Shown: positions 25,848-35,274 of the stretch, piece by piece
How positions within the stretch are numbered: position 1 is the first letter of the stretch
How the letters are laid out: every line of letters starts with the position of its first letter
Source: Massilia eurypsychrophila
Lineage (GTDB): Bacteria > Pseudomonadota > Gammaproteobacteria > Burkholderiales > Burkholderiaceae_D
Assembly: GCF_002760655.1 (NCBI RefSeq)
Contig: NZ_PDOC01000002.1
Coordinates: forward strand, 1-64,000
DNA: 64,000 nucleotides
Direction: 5' to 3'
Made by a program: the position numbers and the translations under genes
Notes under the pieces: generated by a model
Databases searched by the model: none
Seen by the model: only the letters and a program-made list of their open reading frames with translations
Told to the model about the DNA's origin: nothing

Positions 25848-28308
25848 GATCCGGCTCGCTCGACGCCATGCTGGCGTAGTAACCCTGGTACTCGTCGCAG
25901 CCGTGCTGCTGCAGGAAGCGCAGCTGCTCGGCCGTCTCGACGCCTTCGGCAATCACCCGCAGCTTCAAACTGCGCGCCACCGCGATGATGGCCGGGATGA
26001 TGGCCGCGTCGTCCGGCTCGCGCATGATGTCGTCGATGAACGAGCGGTCGATCTTCAGCTTCGATAGCCGGTAGCGCCGCAACGTCGACAGGCTCGAGCA
26101 GCCGGTGCCGAAGTCGTCGACGGTAATCTGCACGCCGCGCCGGTGCAGCGCGTTGACGGTATCGATCGTCGCCTCGTCGCCCTTCATGATCATCCCCTCG
26201 GTGATCTCGAGGTCGAGGAACTGCGGCGCCAGGCTTGAGGCGGCCAGCGCATCGTCGACATACTGCAGCAGGTGGTCGTGGATGAACTGGACGTTCGACA
26301 GGTTGACCGCCACCACCACCGGGCAGCCCTGGTCGCGCCAGGCGCGCGCCTGCGCGCACGCTTCGCGCAGCACCCATGCGCCGATCGGCACGATCAGGCC
26401 GGACGCTTCGGCGATCGGGATGAACTGGTCCGGCTGCAGCAGGCCGCGCTCCGGGTGGCGCCAGCGGATCAGCGCCTCGAAGCCGATGGTGCGCCCGCTG
26501 GCGATGTCGATCTCGGGCTGGTACTCGAGCACGAACTCGTTGTTGGCCAGCGCCTGGCGCAGCTTGTTTTCGATCTGTACCCGCTCGACGACGTGGGCGT
26601 TCATCTCCGGACTGAAGAAGCGGAAGGCGTTGCGCCCGTTCTGCTTGGCGTGGTACATGGCCACGTCGGCGTGGCGCATCAAGGTGTCGACGTCGTGGCC
26701 GTCGCTGGGAAAGATGCTGATGCCGATCGACGCCGACAGCGCAATCTCCTGGCCGAGCACCTTCATCGGCTGGCCCACCGCGTGCATCACGCTGCCGGCC
26801 ACGTGCGCGGCCTGGTCGGCGCCGCCGATGTCGGCCAGGATGACGACGAATTCGTCGCCGCCCTGGCGGCTGACGGTGTCGACGCCGCGCACGCAGCGCG
26901 TCAGCCGCGCCGCCACTTCCCTGAGCACGACGTCGCCGGCCTGGTGGCCGTAGCTGTCATTGATCGCCTTGAAGCGGTCGAGGTCGAGGAACATCACGGC
27001 CACCCGCGTGTGCTGGCGGCGCGACGTCGCCAGCGCCTGCTGCAAGCGGTCGAGGAACAGCACCCGGTTCGGCAGGTCGGTCAGGAAGTCGTGTTCGGCC
27101 AGGTGGCGGGTATGTTCTTCGACCTGCTTGCGGTCGGTGATGTCGGACAAAATCGCCATGTAGTTCGACACCTTGCCGGCGCCGTCGCGAATGGCCGTCA
27201 GCGCCGCCCACACCGGGTACTCCTCGGCGTTGCTGCGCACGCACAGCACTTCGCCCTCCCAGTGGTCGTGCGCGACGACGAAGTCCCAGATCTCCTGGTA
27301 GAAGGCCGGCTCGTGCACGCCGGAGCGCAGGCTCGGCACCTCGCGGCCGATGATGTCGGCCGGCGCGAAGCCGGTGATGTCGGTAAACGCCTGATTGACG
27401 GCGACGACGCGGCAGGCGCCGTCGAGGATCAGGATGGCGTCGCGGCAGTTCTCGAACACCTGCGCGGCCATCGTCAGCGTGCGCTCGGTCGACTTGCGCT
27501 GCGAGATGTCGCGGATGACCGCGAACGACAGCTGCTCGTGGTCGATCGCGACCGACGTCAGCAGCACCTCTGCCCAGAACAGCCCGCCGCCGCAGGAGCG
27601 GTACAGCCATTCGTAGCGCTGGTTGCCGTCGCTGGCCGCCTGCGCCGCCAGCGCCTCCTGGCGCGTGCTGGACGCTTCGCCGGACGGCTGCTGCGGCGGC
27701 GAGAAGTCGGCCAGGCCGTGCCCAACCATGCGTTCGCGGCCGTCGCAGCCGAACAGGCGCAGCGCGGCCGGGTTGACGTCGATGATTCGGCGCCCGCGCA
27801 CCAGCACGATGGCGTCGGTCGAGCGCTCGTACAGGCGGCGAAAATCGGCACCGGCGCGCAGCAGCGCCAGCTCGTCGGTCTTGCGGCCGGTGACGTCGAG
27901 TTCCATGCAGATCACCTGCTGGGTGACGCCGTCGCGGATGACCGGGAAGTGGCTCGAACAGACCCAGCGCTCGGCGCCGTCGGCGCGGCGGATGGGCCAT
28001 TCGCGCGGCGGCGGCGCGATGCCGGTGCGCCAGATCGCCGCGATGGTGGCGGCAAACTCGCCTTCGTAGCCGGGGCGGACGATCACGCTGGTGAGCTGGC
28101 GGCCGAGCGCTTCAGCCGGCGCCAGCCCGATCAGCTCGGCGCAGGTGCGGTTCCAGTAGCGCACCACGCCATCGCGGTCGCTGCTGTGCACCGCCACGTT
28201 CGGCGTCAGTTCGACCGCGGCGACCAGGCGGTACAGCAGTTCCAGGGCGGCCAGGCCGGGCGCGTCCGGTTCCGCGCCGGGCAGCAGGGCAGGTATCACG
28301 TCTTCCAC
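25828..28308 (-). CDS. PAS-GGDEF-EAL cyclic-di-GMP signalling protein
   Basis: An 826-aa cytoplasmic protein with three PAS sensor domains (about 30-145, 150-275, 280-400), a diguanylate cyclase domain with an intact GGDEF motif (RQGGDEFVV, about 482-490) and an EAL phosphodiesterase domain (GFEALIRWRHPE, about 609-620, plus EITEGMIM and DDFGTGCSSL). Both c-di-GMP synthesis and breakdown motifs look complete, so net activity cannot be predicted. No membrane helix. The start is a GTG at 28308 with AAAGGA upstream. The extreme C-terminus departs from the usual EAL ending after GYY, in the 20-bp overlap with the convergent gene. Confidence 0.93.
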   Translation of the reverse strand: MEDVIPALLPGAEPDAPGLAALELLYRLVAAVELTPNVAVHSSDRDGVVRYWNRTCAELIGLAPAEALGRQLTSVIVRPGYEGEFAATIAAIWRTGIAPPPREWPIRRADGAERWVCSSHFPVIRDGVTQQVICMELDVTGRKTDELALLRAGADFRRLYERSTDAIVLVRGRRIIDVNPAALRLFGCDGRERMVGHGLADFSPPQQPSGEASSTRQEALAAQAASDGNQRYEWLYRSCGGGLFWAEVLLTSVAIDHEQLSFAVIRDISQRKSTERTLTMAAQVFENCRDAILILDGACRVVAVNQAFTDITGFAPADIIGREVPSLRSGVHEPAFYQEIWDFVVAHDHWEGEVLCVRSNAEEYPVWAALTAIRDGAGKVSNYMAILSDITDRKQVEEHTRHLAEHDFLTDLPNRVLFLDRLQQALATSRRQHTRVAVMFLDLDRFKAINDSYGHQAGDVVLREVAARLTRCVRGVDTVSRQGGDEFVVILADIGGADQAAHVAGSVMHAVGQPMKVLGQEIALSASIGISIFPSDGHDVDTLMRHADVAMYHAKQNGRNAFRFFSPEMNAHVVERVQIENKLRQALANNEFVLEYQPEIDIASGRTIGFEALIRWRHPERGLLQPDQFIPIAEASGLIVPIGAWVLREACAQARAWRDQGCPVVVAVNLSNVQFIHDHLLQYVDDALAASSLAPQFLDLEITEGMIMKGDEATIDTVNALHRRGVQITVDDFGTGCSSLSTLRRYRLSKLKIDRSFIDDIMREPDDAAIIPAIIAVARSLKLRVIAEGVETAEQLRFLQQHGCDEYQGYYASMASSEPDLRRRHP

Positions 28309-28642
28309 TGAGCATCCTTTGTCGGTTCGCGCCCCCGCGCGCGATGTTCAGTCTGCACTTATCTGACTGCATCACTATCGGACAGGTCATTTTTGACCGC
28401 ACAATCCGAAAACCGCTTGTGCGCGCGCAAACGTTCCAGCCGTGGAAGTTTCCGGCGGACACCATTTGCACTTTATCGGGGATTTATGCCGTCCGTCGTG
28501 CCGAATTGGCTGCCTGTCGCATTCCCATGACGGCGTCAGTTGTCTTTTTCTATAGTGTCACCATGCGCATGACGCTCCCACTGCCTGCAGGCGGAGCCCA
28601 TGCGCCCCCGCTCTCGCGAAGAACAAAAACGGATACCAAACA
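28309..28642. other. divergent control region between GGDEF/EAL gene and RND operon
   Basis: This 334-bp gap has no gene. It contains the inverted repeat GGTCA-TTTT-TGACC at 28385-28398, a possible operator of unknown owner, and AT-richer DNA suited to promoters. No regulator gene adjoins the efflux operon, so control of the pump is not evident. Confidence 0.45.
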
Positions 28643-29872
28643 ATGAAAATCGAAACCCTGCCGCTGGCGCAAGCACATCCCACCACCCGTCCACGCCGCT
28701 GGAAAAAGCCCGTCGCCGCGCTGCTGATCGTGCTGCTGGCCGGCGGCGGCTACGCCTACTTGCAGAAGTCGAAGGCGCCGGCCGCCACGACGGCGCAGGC
28801 CACGGATGGCAAAGACGGCAAGGACGCGCCGAAAGTCGACGTCTACGAACTCTCCAGCGCCGACGTCGCCGCGGTCGAGGCGCGCGAGGTGCGGCTCGAC
28901 CTGTCGCTGTCGGGCTCGCTCGCGCCGCTGACCCAGGCCACCATCAAGTCGAAGGTGTCCGGCGTGGTAACGGAGACGGCGGTGCAGGAAGGCATGAACG
29001 TCGCCGCCGGCCAGGTCATCGCCAGGCTCGACGCCGCCGACCAGCGCGCCCGCGTGGCGCAGCAGCAGGCCGCCCTCGACGAGGCGTCGGCGCGCCTGGC
29101 GATGGCGAAGAAGAACAACGCCAACAGCCAGGCGCTGCTCAAGCAGAACTACATCTCGCAAAATTCCTACGACACCACGCTCAACAGCGTCGAGCTGGCG
29201 CAGGCCAGCGTCAACGCCATGCGCGCGCAGCTCGAGCTGGCGCGCATTGCGCTGGCCGACACGGTGATTCGCGCGCCGCTGTCCGGCGTGGTCAGCAAGC
29301 GCCACGTGCAGGCGGGCGAAAAGGTGGCGCCCGACATGTCGGTGTTTACCATCGTCAATCTGCGCCAGCTGACCCTGGAAGCGCAGGTGCCGGCGTCGGA
29401 AGTGCCGCGTGTCAAAGTGGGTCAGGACGTGCGCTTCAAGGTCGACGGCTTCCCGCAGCGCGATTTTGCCGGCAAGGTCGCCCGCATCAGTCCGACCACC
29501 GAGGCCGGCTCGCGCTCGATGCTGGTCTACATCAGCGTCGACAACGCCGACGGCGCACTGCGAGGCGGCATGTTCGCCAAGGGCGGCATCACCACCGAGA
29601 AAACGGCTGTCACGCCGGTGGTGGCGCTGGCGGCGCTGCGCACCGAAAAAGGCCAGCAGGTGGTCTACATCGTCGAAGGCAACAAGGTGGTGGCGCAGCC
29701 GGTCACCCTGGGCCTGCGCAACGAGGATGAAGGCATGGCCCAGGTCACGTCGGGCCTGGCCGAAGGGGCCAGCGTGATCGTCGCCAGGCTCGATGGGGTG
29801 AAACCCGGCGACAAGGTGCGCATTGGCGCCGCGCCGGTGGCCGCCGCCGCCCCAGCGCCGGCGAAGGGTTAA
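28643..29872 (+). CDS. RND efflux periplasmic adaptor subunit (MexA/AcrA type)
   Basis: A 409-aa membrane-fusion protein that links the RND pump to an outer-membrane channel. The N-terminus has one hydrophobic anchor (about 26-42) after a basic stretch (RPRRWKKP); it has no lipobox. The lipoyl/hairpin region (TIKSKVSGVVTETAVQEGMNVAAGQVIARLDAADQRA, about 97-133), long coiled-coil (AQQQAALDEASARLAMAKKN...) and beta-barrel follow; DTVIRAPLSGVVSKRHVQAGEKV is the returning half of the lipoyl domain. The stop is 3 nt before the pump gene, so both form one operon. No outer-membrane factor gene is next to them. Confidence 0.93.
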   Translation: MKIETLPLAQAHPTTRPRRWKKPVAALLIVLLAGGGYAYLQKSKAPAATTAQATDGKDGKDAPKVDVYELSSADVAAVEAREVRLDLSLSGSLAPLTQATIKSKVSGVVTETAVQEGMNVAAGQVIARLDAADQRARVAQQQAALDEASARLAMAKKNNANSQALLKQNYISQNSYDTTLNSVELAQASVNAMRAQLELARIALADTVIRAPLSGVVSKRHVQAGEKVAPDMSVFTIVNLRQLTLEAQVPASEVPRVKVGQDVRFKVDGFPQRDFAGKVARISPTTEAGSRSMLVYISVDNADGALRGGMFAKGGITTEKTAVTPVVALAALRTEKGQQVVYIVEGNKVVAQPVTLGLRNEDEGMAQVTSGLAEGASVIVARLDGVKPGDKVRIGAAPVAAAAPAPAKG

Positions 29873-29875
29873 GCC

Positions 29876-32800
29876 ATGTGGATCACTAAAACCAGTATCC
29901 AGAATCCGGTGTTTGCCACCATGGTGATGGTCGCTTTGATGGTGCTCGGCCTATTTTCGTACCGCAGCCTGGGCCTGGAGTCCATGCCGAACGTCGAGAT
30001 TCCGTTCGCCTGGGTCGAGGTGCAGTATCCGGGCGCCTCGCCCGCGCAAGTGGAAAACGACATCACGCGCCCATTGGAAGACGCGATCAACACCGTCAGC
30101 GGCATCAAGTCGATCCGCAGCAATTCGTGGGAAGGGCGCGCCGGCGTGTCGCTCGAATTTCACCTGTCGACCAACATGGACAAGGCGATGCAGGAGGTGC
30201 GCGACAACATCGGCCGCGTGCGCCCGGGCTTCCCTAAAGAAGCCAAGGAGCCCTTCATCGTGCGCGCCGAAGGCGACAACTCGCAGCCAATCTACGAGCT
30301 GATGCTCACGTCCGACACGCGCAGCCTGCGCGAGCTGTCGACCCTGACCGAACAGGTCATCGTCAAGCGCCTGCAAGGCGTGGCCGGCGTCGGCCAGGTG
30401 CGTGTCAACGGCAAGACCAACCGCCAGATCCTGGTGAGCCTGAAACCCGAGCAGCTGCAAAGCCAGAACATCGGCGTCGACGAAGTGCTGCGCGCGATCC
30501 AGGCGACCAACGCCAATATGCCGGCCGGTAACATCAGCTTCGGCGCCAGCGAGCGCCTGGTGCGCATCGAAAGCAAGATGAAGCTGGCGCGCGACTTCAA
30601 CCGCATCATCGTCGCGCGGCGCGCCAGCGGCCCGGTCTACCTCGACCAGGTCGCCACGGTGGTCGACGGCGAGCAGGAAGAAACGTCGATCTCGCGCATG
30701 AACGGCCAGCGCGCCATCTCGCTCGAAGTGACCAAGGTGCAAGGCGCCAACGTCGTCGAAGTGGGCGCCGCCATCAAGAAGGTAGTAACGGAGCTGCAGA
30801 AAAACTTCGGCGCCGACATCAAGATCAAGACGATGGAAGACCAGGCCGAGCGCGTGCAGAGCCAGCTCGACAACGTCAAGAAGACCATCATCGAAGGCGC
30901 CCTGCTGACGATGCTGATCGTGTTCCTGTTCCTGCATTCGTGGCGCAGCACCATCATCACCGGCCTCACTTTGCCGATCTCGGTGCTGGCCAGCTTCATC
31001 GCGATGAAAGTGTTCGGCTTCACGCTCAATTTCCTGACCCTGATGGCGCTGTCGCTGTGCATTGGCCTGCTGATCGACGACGCCATCGTGGTGCGCGAGA
31101 ACATCGTGCGCCACCTCGGCATGGGCAAGAAGCACCTGCAGGCAGCCTACGACGGCACCAACGAGATCGGCCTGGCCGTGATGGCGACGACATTCGCGAT
31201 CGTCGCCGTGTTCGTGCCGATCGCCTTCATGCAAGGCATCATCGGCCGCTTCTTCCTGCAGTTCGGCATCACCGTCGCGGTGGCGGTGCTGGTGTCGCTG
31301 TTCGTCAGCTTCACGCTCGACCCGATGCTGTCGTCGGTGTGGCCGGATCCGGTCAAGGACCGCTTCAAGTACGTGCCGTGGCTGGGCCGCATGATGGAGC
31401 GCATCGAGCACGGCATCGACCGCCTGCACGTCTGGTACGGCAAGACGCTGGCGGTGGCGCTGAACTGGCGCAAGTCGACCCTGCTGCTGGCGCTGCTGCT
31501 GTTTGTCGGCAGCCTGGCCCTGATGCCGCTGGTCGGCGGCGAGATGTTCCCGCAGACCGACAACGGCTATGTGCAACTGCGCTTCAAGACGCCGGTCGGC
31601 TCGAGCCTCGAGTACACCGACGTCAAGGTCAGGCAGGTGGAAATGGCGCTCAAGGAGTACAAGGAAATCGACAGCGTCTCGACCACGGTCGGCACTTACG
31701 ATGGCCGCAACACGGCGCAGATCAACCTGAAGCTGACGGACGCGCGCCAGGTCAAGCGCCGCTCGCAGCACGTGATGGAAGAAGTGATCCGCGCGCGCCT
31801 GGCGTCGATCGCCGGCATCACGATGTCGGTCGGTAACCGGCCGATCTTCATCGCCATTCTCGGCCAGGACGAATCGAAGCTGGACGCGGTGGCGCGCAAG
31901 CTGATGGACAAGATGCGCGCGATCAAGGGCGTGGCCGACATCGAGTACAGCCAGGAAGGCGCCAATCCGGCCACCATCGTCAAGATCAACCACGAGCTGG
32001 CCAGCGACCTCGGTTTGTCGGTGCAGCAGATCGGCGCCGCGCTGCGCCCGTTCGTCGCCGGCGACCAGATCAGCCGCTGGCTGGCGCCGGACGGCCAGAA
32101 CTACGACGTCAACGTGCAGCTGCCGAAGTCGGGGCGCCAGAAGGTGGCCGACCTGGCCGACCTGTCGGTCGCCTCCAGCAAGCGCGACGCCGCCGGCAAT
32201 CCGGTGATGGTGCCGCTGCGCCAGATCGTCGAATTCGTGCCGTCGACCAGCCCGCAGGTACTCAAGCGCCAGGCGCTCGAGCGCCGGGTGGCGATCTACG
32301 CCGGCATCGAGGGCCGCCCGAACGGCGACGTCAACGGCGACGTGCAGAAGGCGATCAAGTCGATCGCGCTGCCCGACGGCGTGCGCTTCGACGTCGGCGG
32401 CGAGGCCGAGCGGATGGCCGAGACGATGTCGGGCTTCATCGCCGCGATCGTCATCGCGATCGTCTTCATCTACCTGGTGCTGGCCTCGCAGTTCGGCAGC
32501 TTCCTGCAGCCGGTGGCGATCATGGTGTCGCTACCGCTGTCGATGATCGGCGTGCTGATCGCGCTGCTGGTAACCGGCAGCACCTTGAACATCTTCTCGG
32601 TGATCGGCATCGTCATGCTGATGGGACTGGTGACGAAGAACGCAATTTTGCTGGTCGACTTCACCAACCACGGCCAGCGCGAGGGCAAGGGCCAGTACGC
32701 GGCCATTCTCGACGCCGGCCAGGTGCGGCTGCGGCCGATCCTGATGACGACCTTGGCAATGATCTTCGGCATGCTGCCGATGGCGATCGGCATGGGCGAC

Positions 32801-33007
32801 GGCGGCGAGCAGCAGGCGCCGATGGGGCGCGCGGTGATTGGCGGGGTGATCACGTCGACCTTGCTGACATTGGTGGTGGTGCCGGTGGCGTACACCTACC
32901 TCGACAACCTGGGCAAGCGCGCGGTGCGCTGGTTCAAGCGCGGCGAGCACGCCGACGACGCGCCGGCGGCCGAAGGCCGCGGCAAAGGCCTGGCGGAAGT
33001 AGCGTAG
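29876..33007 (+). CDS. RND efflux transporter permease (HAE-1/AcrB family)
   Basis: A 1043-aa proton-driven inner-membrane pump with 12 predicted helices and two large periplasmic loops. It starts MWITKTSIQNPVFATMVMVAL as in MdtB/MexB-like proteins. TM4 carries the proton-relay Asp pair (LCIGLLIDDAIVVREN, about 401-410) and TM10 the conserved Lys (LMGLVTKNAILLVDF). Length is normal. The substrate range is not predictable; organic compounds rather than metal ions are indicated by the Asp pair and overall likeness to HAE-1 pumps. Translated just behind its adaptor gene and followed by a strong terminator. Confidence 0.94.
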   Translation: MWITKTSIQNPVFATMVMVALMVLGLFSYRSLGLESMPNVEIPFAWVEVQYPGASPAQVENDITRPLEDAINTVSGIKSIRSNSWEGRAGVSLEFHLSTNMDKAMQEVRDNIGRVRPGFPKEAKEPFIVRAEGDNSQPIYELMLTSDTRSLRELSTLTEQVIVKRLQGVAGVGQVRVNGKTNRQILVSLKPEQLQSQNIGVDEVLRAIQATNANMPAGNISFGASERLVRIESKMKLARDFNRIIVARRASGPVYLDQVATVVDGEQEETSISRMNGQRAISLEVTKVQGANVVEVGAAIKKVVTELQKNFGADIKIKTMEDQAERVQSQLDNVKKTIIEGALLTMLIVFLFLHSWRSTIITGLTLPISVLASFIAMKVFGFTLNFLTLMALSLCIGLLIDDAIVVRENIVRHLGMGKKHLQAAYDGTNEIGLAVMATTFAIVAVFVPIAFMQGIIGRFFLQFGITVAVAVLVSLFVSFTLDPMLSSVWPDPVKDRFKYVPWLGRMMERIEHGIDRLHVWYGKTLAVALNWRKSTLLLALLLFVGSLALMPLVGGEMFPQTDNGYVQLRFKTPVGSSLEYTDVKVRQVEMALKEYKEIDSVSTTVGTYDGRNTAQINLKLTDARQVKRRSQHVMEEVIRARLASIAGITMSVGNRPIFIAILGQDESKLDAVARKLMDKMRAIKGVADIEYSQEGANPATIVKINHELASDLGLSVQQIGAALRPFVAGDQISRWLAPDGQNYDVNVQLPKSGRQKVADLADLSVASSKRDAAGNPVMVPLRQIVEFVPSTSPQVLKRQALERRVAIYAGIEGRPNGDVNGDVQKAIKSIALPDGVRFDVGGEAERMAETMSGFIAAIVIAIVFIYLVLASQFGSFLQPVAIMVSLPLSMIGVLIALLVTGSTLNIFSVIGIVMLMGLVTKNAILLVDFTNHGQREGKGQYAAILDAGQVRLRPILMTTLAMIFGMLPMAIGMGDGGEQQAPMGRAVIGGVITSTLLTLVVVPVAYTYLDNLGKRAVRWFKRGEHADDAPAAEGRGKGLAEVA

Positions 33008-33034
33008 CAGCAAACTGGCAGTGATTGAAAACGG

Positions 33035-33063
33035 AGCGCGGCCAGAACGGCCGCGCTTTTTTT
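33035..33063 (+). terminator. rho-independent terminator of the RND operon
   Basis: AGCGCGGCC, loop AGAAC, GGCCGCGCT: a perfect 9-bp GC-rich stem followed by seven T. It starts 28 nt after the pump stop codon. Confidence 0.9.
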
Positions 33064-33098
33064 CTTACCGTAAATTATAGACCGCTGGACGCAGCCCT

Positions 33099-33284
33099 TC
33101 AAGCCGGGTTCTGCGTCTCCGACGCGGCGGCCTCTTCGCCGTCGTCCTCGTCCTGCTCAACCGTCTCGCCACCCTCGCCCGGAGTGCTCTTCGCTTCGGC
33201 CTTGCGCTTGGCTTTTTCCTCCGCTTTCTTTTTCTTCTCTAATTCGCGTTGCCGCTTTTCGTACGAGAAATTTGTTTTAGCCAT
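33099..33284 (-). CDS. small conserved basic/acidic protein, 61 aa
   Basis: Begins MAKTNFSYEKRQRELEKKKK, a short conserved start followed by a Lys/Glu/Ala-rich helix (about 10-30) and an acidic, disordered tail (GGETVEQDEDDGEEAAAS). The first 20 residues are a pattern I recognise from many Burkholderiales genomes, annotated as hypothetical. No function is known. The charge pattern suggests a cytoplasmic protein that binds nucleic acid or another protein; that is a guess. It stands alone between the RND terminator and xerD. Confidence 0.8.
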   Translation of the reverse strand: MAKTNFSYEKRQRELEKKKKAEEKAKRKAEAKSTPGEGGETVEQDEDDGEEAAASETQNPA

Positions 33285-33361
33285 GAATCACCTCTTGAAT
33301 TGTCGCGATAGAAAGGAATGCCGTAATCACATTATGACGCATTATGCCAAGTGCATTTGAT

Positions 33362-34294
33362 TTAACCACGCGGGTGATGCTCGGCATGAAGCCGCTTGAG
33401 ACGCTCGCGCGCAACGTGCGTGTAGATCTGCGTCGTCGAAATATCGGCGTGTCCAAGCAATAACTGCACCACGCGCAGGTCGGCGCCATGGTTGAGCAAA
33501 TGGGTGGCAAATGCGTGCCGCAAGGTGTGCGGCGACAGCGGCCCCGTCACCCCGGCCTTGGCCGCATGCTTCTTGATCAGGATCCAGAACATCTGCCGCG
33601 TCATCGCCCCGCCGCGCGCGGTGACGAACAGCGCGTCGTCGACCTGGCCGTCGAGGATCACGCCGCGCGCCTCCTTCAGATAGCGCTCGATCCACTTGCG
33701 CGCCTCATGGCCGAACGGCACCAGGCGCGTCTTGCTGCCCTTGCCGGTCACCCGCAGCACGCCGTCGTTCATGCTCAGTTCGACCAGCTTCAGGCCGACC
33801 AGCTCGGACACCCGCAGCCCGCTCGCATACATCAGCTCGAGCATGGTGCGCTCGCGCAGGCCGAGCGGCGTGGCGACATCGGGCGCGCCGAGCAGCGCTT
33901 CGACCTGCTGTTCGGTGAGCGTATGGACGAAGCGGTCCGGCTGCTTGGCCGACGCCATCTTCAGGCATGGATCGGCCGCCACCTGCTTGTGCCGCAGCGC
34001 CAGCTGGTAGAAGCGCTTGAGCACCGACAGGCGCCGGTTGGCCGAACTCGGCTTCGACTCGGCGTGGCGCTCGGCAAAATAGGCCGACAAGTCGTGCGCC
34101 TGCACCTGGTGCAAGGTGGCACAGTCGGGCCGGCGCACCTGCAGCCAGCGGGCGAACAGGCGCATGTCGCGCCGGTAGGCGTCGAGCGAATTTTTCGCCA
34201 GCCCTTGTTCGAGCCACAGGTTGTCACAGAATTGGTCGATCAGCGCCAGGTTGGCCGGCGACGGCTGGGCGGTGTCGGCGGGAAGCTTGCTCAC
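33362..34294 (-). CDS. xerD: site-specific tyrosine recombinase XerD
   Basis: With XerC, resolves chromosome dimers at dif near the terminus under FtsK control. The 310-aa protein has the SAM-like core-binding domain (IDQFCDNLWLEQGLAKNSLDAYRRDMRLFARWL) and the catalytic domain with Arg in MYASGLRVSEL, His/Arg in HTLRHAFATHLL, His in LLGHADISTTQIYTHV and the Tyr of IYTHV; all active-site residues are present. The start is the GTG at 34294, which overlaps the TGA of ogt in a GTGA, implying translational coupling. The frame continues upstream inside ogt but this N-terminus matches the family. Confidence 0.93.
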   Translation of the reverse strand: MSKLPADTAQPSPANLALIDQFCDNLWLEQGLAKNSLDAYRRDMRLFARWLQVRRPDCATLHQVQAHDLSAYFAERHAESKPSSANRRLSVLKRFYQLALRHKQVAADPCLKMASAKQPDRFVHTLTEQQVEALLGAPDVATPLGLRERTMLELMYASGLRVSELVGLKLVELSMNDGVLRVTGKGSKTRLVPFGHEARKWIERYLKEARGVILDGQVDDALFVTARGGAMTRQMFWILIKKHAAKAGVTGPLSPHTLRHAFATHLLNHGADLRVVQLLLGHADISTTQIYTHVARERLKRLHAEHHPRG

Positions 34295-34833
34295 GCCCAG
34301 ATGGCCTGCTGCTGCCACGGCGTGCCGGCCATCGCCGCGCCTTCGTGTTTCAGCAGCCAGCGCTTGACGCTGAGGTGGAAACCGTTTTCGTCGTCCTGGT
34401 TGGAAAAGCCGCCCAACCCGCCGGCGGCGGTGACGCGGTGACACGGGATGACCAGGGGGAACCAGTTGGCGCCACAGGCCTGGCCGACCGCGCGCGGCGC
34501 CGATCCGATGTGCTTGGCCACCTGGCCGTAGGTACGCACGCTGCCGCGCGGGATGCTGGCGATCGCGTCCCACACCTTGTGCTGGTACGCGCTGCCGACC
34601 TCGGCTAACGGCAGGCTGAACTTGAAATCGGCATCGGCGAAGTAGCGCGCAACCTGTTCGCCGGCCTGTTCGGCGAGCGCGTCGGTGGCGTCCTTTTCAC
34701 TAAAATGGGGCGGCAGGTAGACCAGTTCGCGCAGCTGCCCCGCTTCGGTGCGGATGCCGATCGCGCCGAACGGGGCGGCCACGATGGCGCTGAAAATGTC
34801 GCTGCCCTGCTGGGCGATGAAGAGGGGTTTCAT
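34291..34833 (-). CDS. ogt: methylated-DNA--protein-cysteine S-methyltransferase
   Basis: Suicide repair protein that moves the alkyl group of O6-methylguanine to its own cysteine. The 180-aa protein carries the active site IPCHRVTAAGGLGGFSN (Cys at about 139) and the HTH DNA-binding part SIPRGSVRTYGQVAKHIGSAPRAVGQACGANW. The start at 34833 (MKPLFIAQQGSD) fits relatives. It overlaps xerD by 4 bp and is transcribed with it; the terminator at 34909 upstream separates it from dctP. Confidence 0.93.
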   Translation of the reverse strand: MKPLFIAQQGSDIFSAIVAAPFGAIGIRTEAGQLRELVYLPPHFSEKDATDALAEQAGEQVARYFADADFKFSLPLAEVGSAYQHKVWDAIASIPRGSVRTYGQVAKHIGSAPRAVGQACGANWFPLVIPCHRVTAAGGLGGFSNQDDENGFHLSVKRWLLKHEGAAMAGTPWQQQAIWA

Positions 34834-34908
34834 GACAGCAGTGTAAGCCGATGCGGGCAACAAAACAATGCAGCCTGGGTAGGGAAACCGCGGCTGCGGG
34901 CGAAAAAA

Positions 34909-34928
34909 AGCGCACCCTAGGGTGCGCT
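34909..34928 (-). terminator. terminator hairpin between dctP and ogt
   Basis: The palindrome AGCGCACCCTAGGGTGCGCT is perfect and, read on minus, is followed by TTTTTTT. It would stop minus-strand transcripts coming from dctP before ogt. Confidence 0.8.
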
Positions 34929-35274
34929 CCAAGTCAGTTCACGTTTCCGGTCGTTTGGTCGAGCCAACGACATTCTGTAAAACGTGTGTCTCCTCGATAT
35001 TTCCCGGTATGGACTACCGTGCTCTTATCACTACTCCCCAAACTTTAAATCCGTCTTGATCACCGACGCACCATCGTGGTGCCCGGGAAAGATGCCAATC
35101 ATAACGTATTTAAAAATGGACGGCGTGGTTTTTTTAGCACGATCCTTGAATTAATTTCATCTGTAAACATCTACCTGGCAATTTGTGCTACGCGCGCCGA
35201 TCGCTCCCAGGAACCATTTGACCAGCCCACGGACGGCGCGTTCCTTATCGTCAGTTGACCATCGTCAAGCGGCC
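34929..35274. other. gene-free region downstream of dctP
   Basis: About 350 bp with somewhat lower GC and no credible gene. Short open frames on plus show no family features. It would be the 3' untranslated part of a dctP transcript ending at the terminator at 34909, and I see no other structure in it apart from a small CACCATCGTGGTG inverted repeat near 35069. Confidence 0.4.

Noticed and set aside
29951-31993. 680-codon open frame antisense to the RND pump
   Set aside because: The product is His/Asp/Arg-rich shadow sequence; the pump on plus is intact with all motifs.
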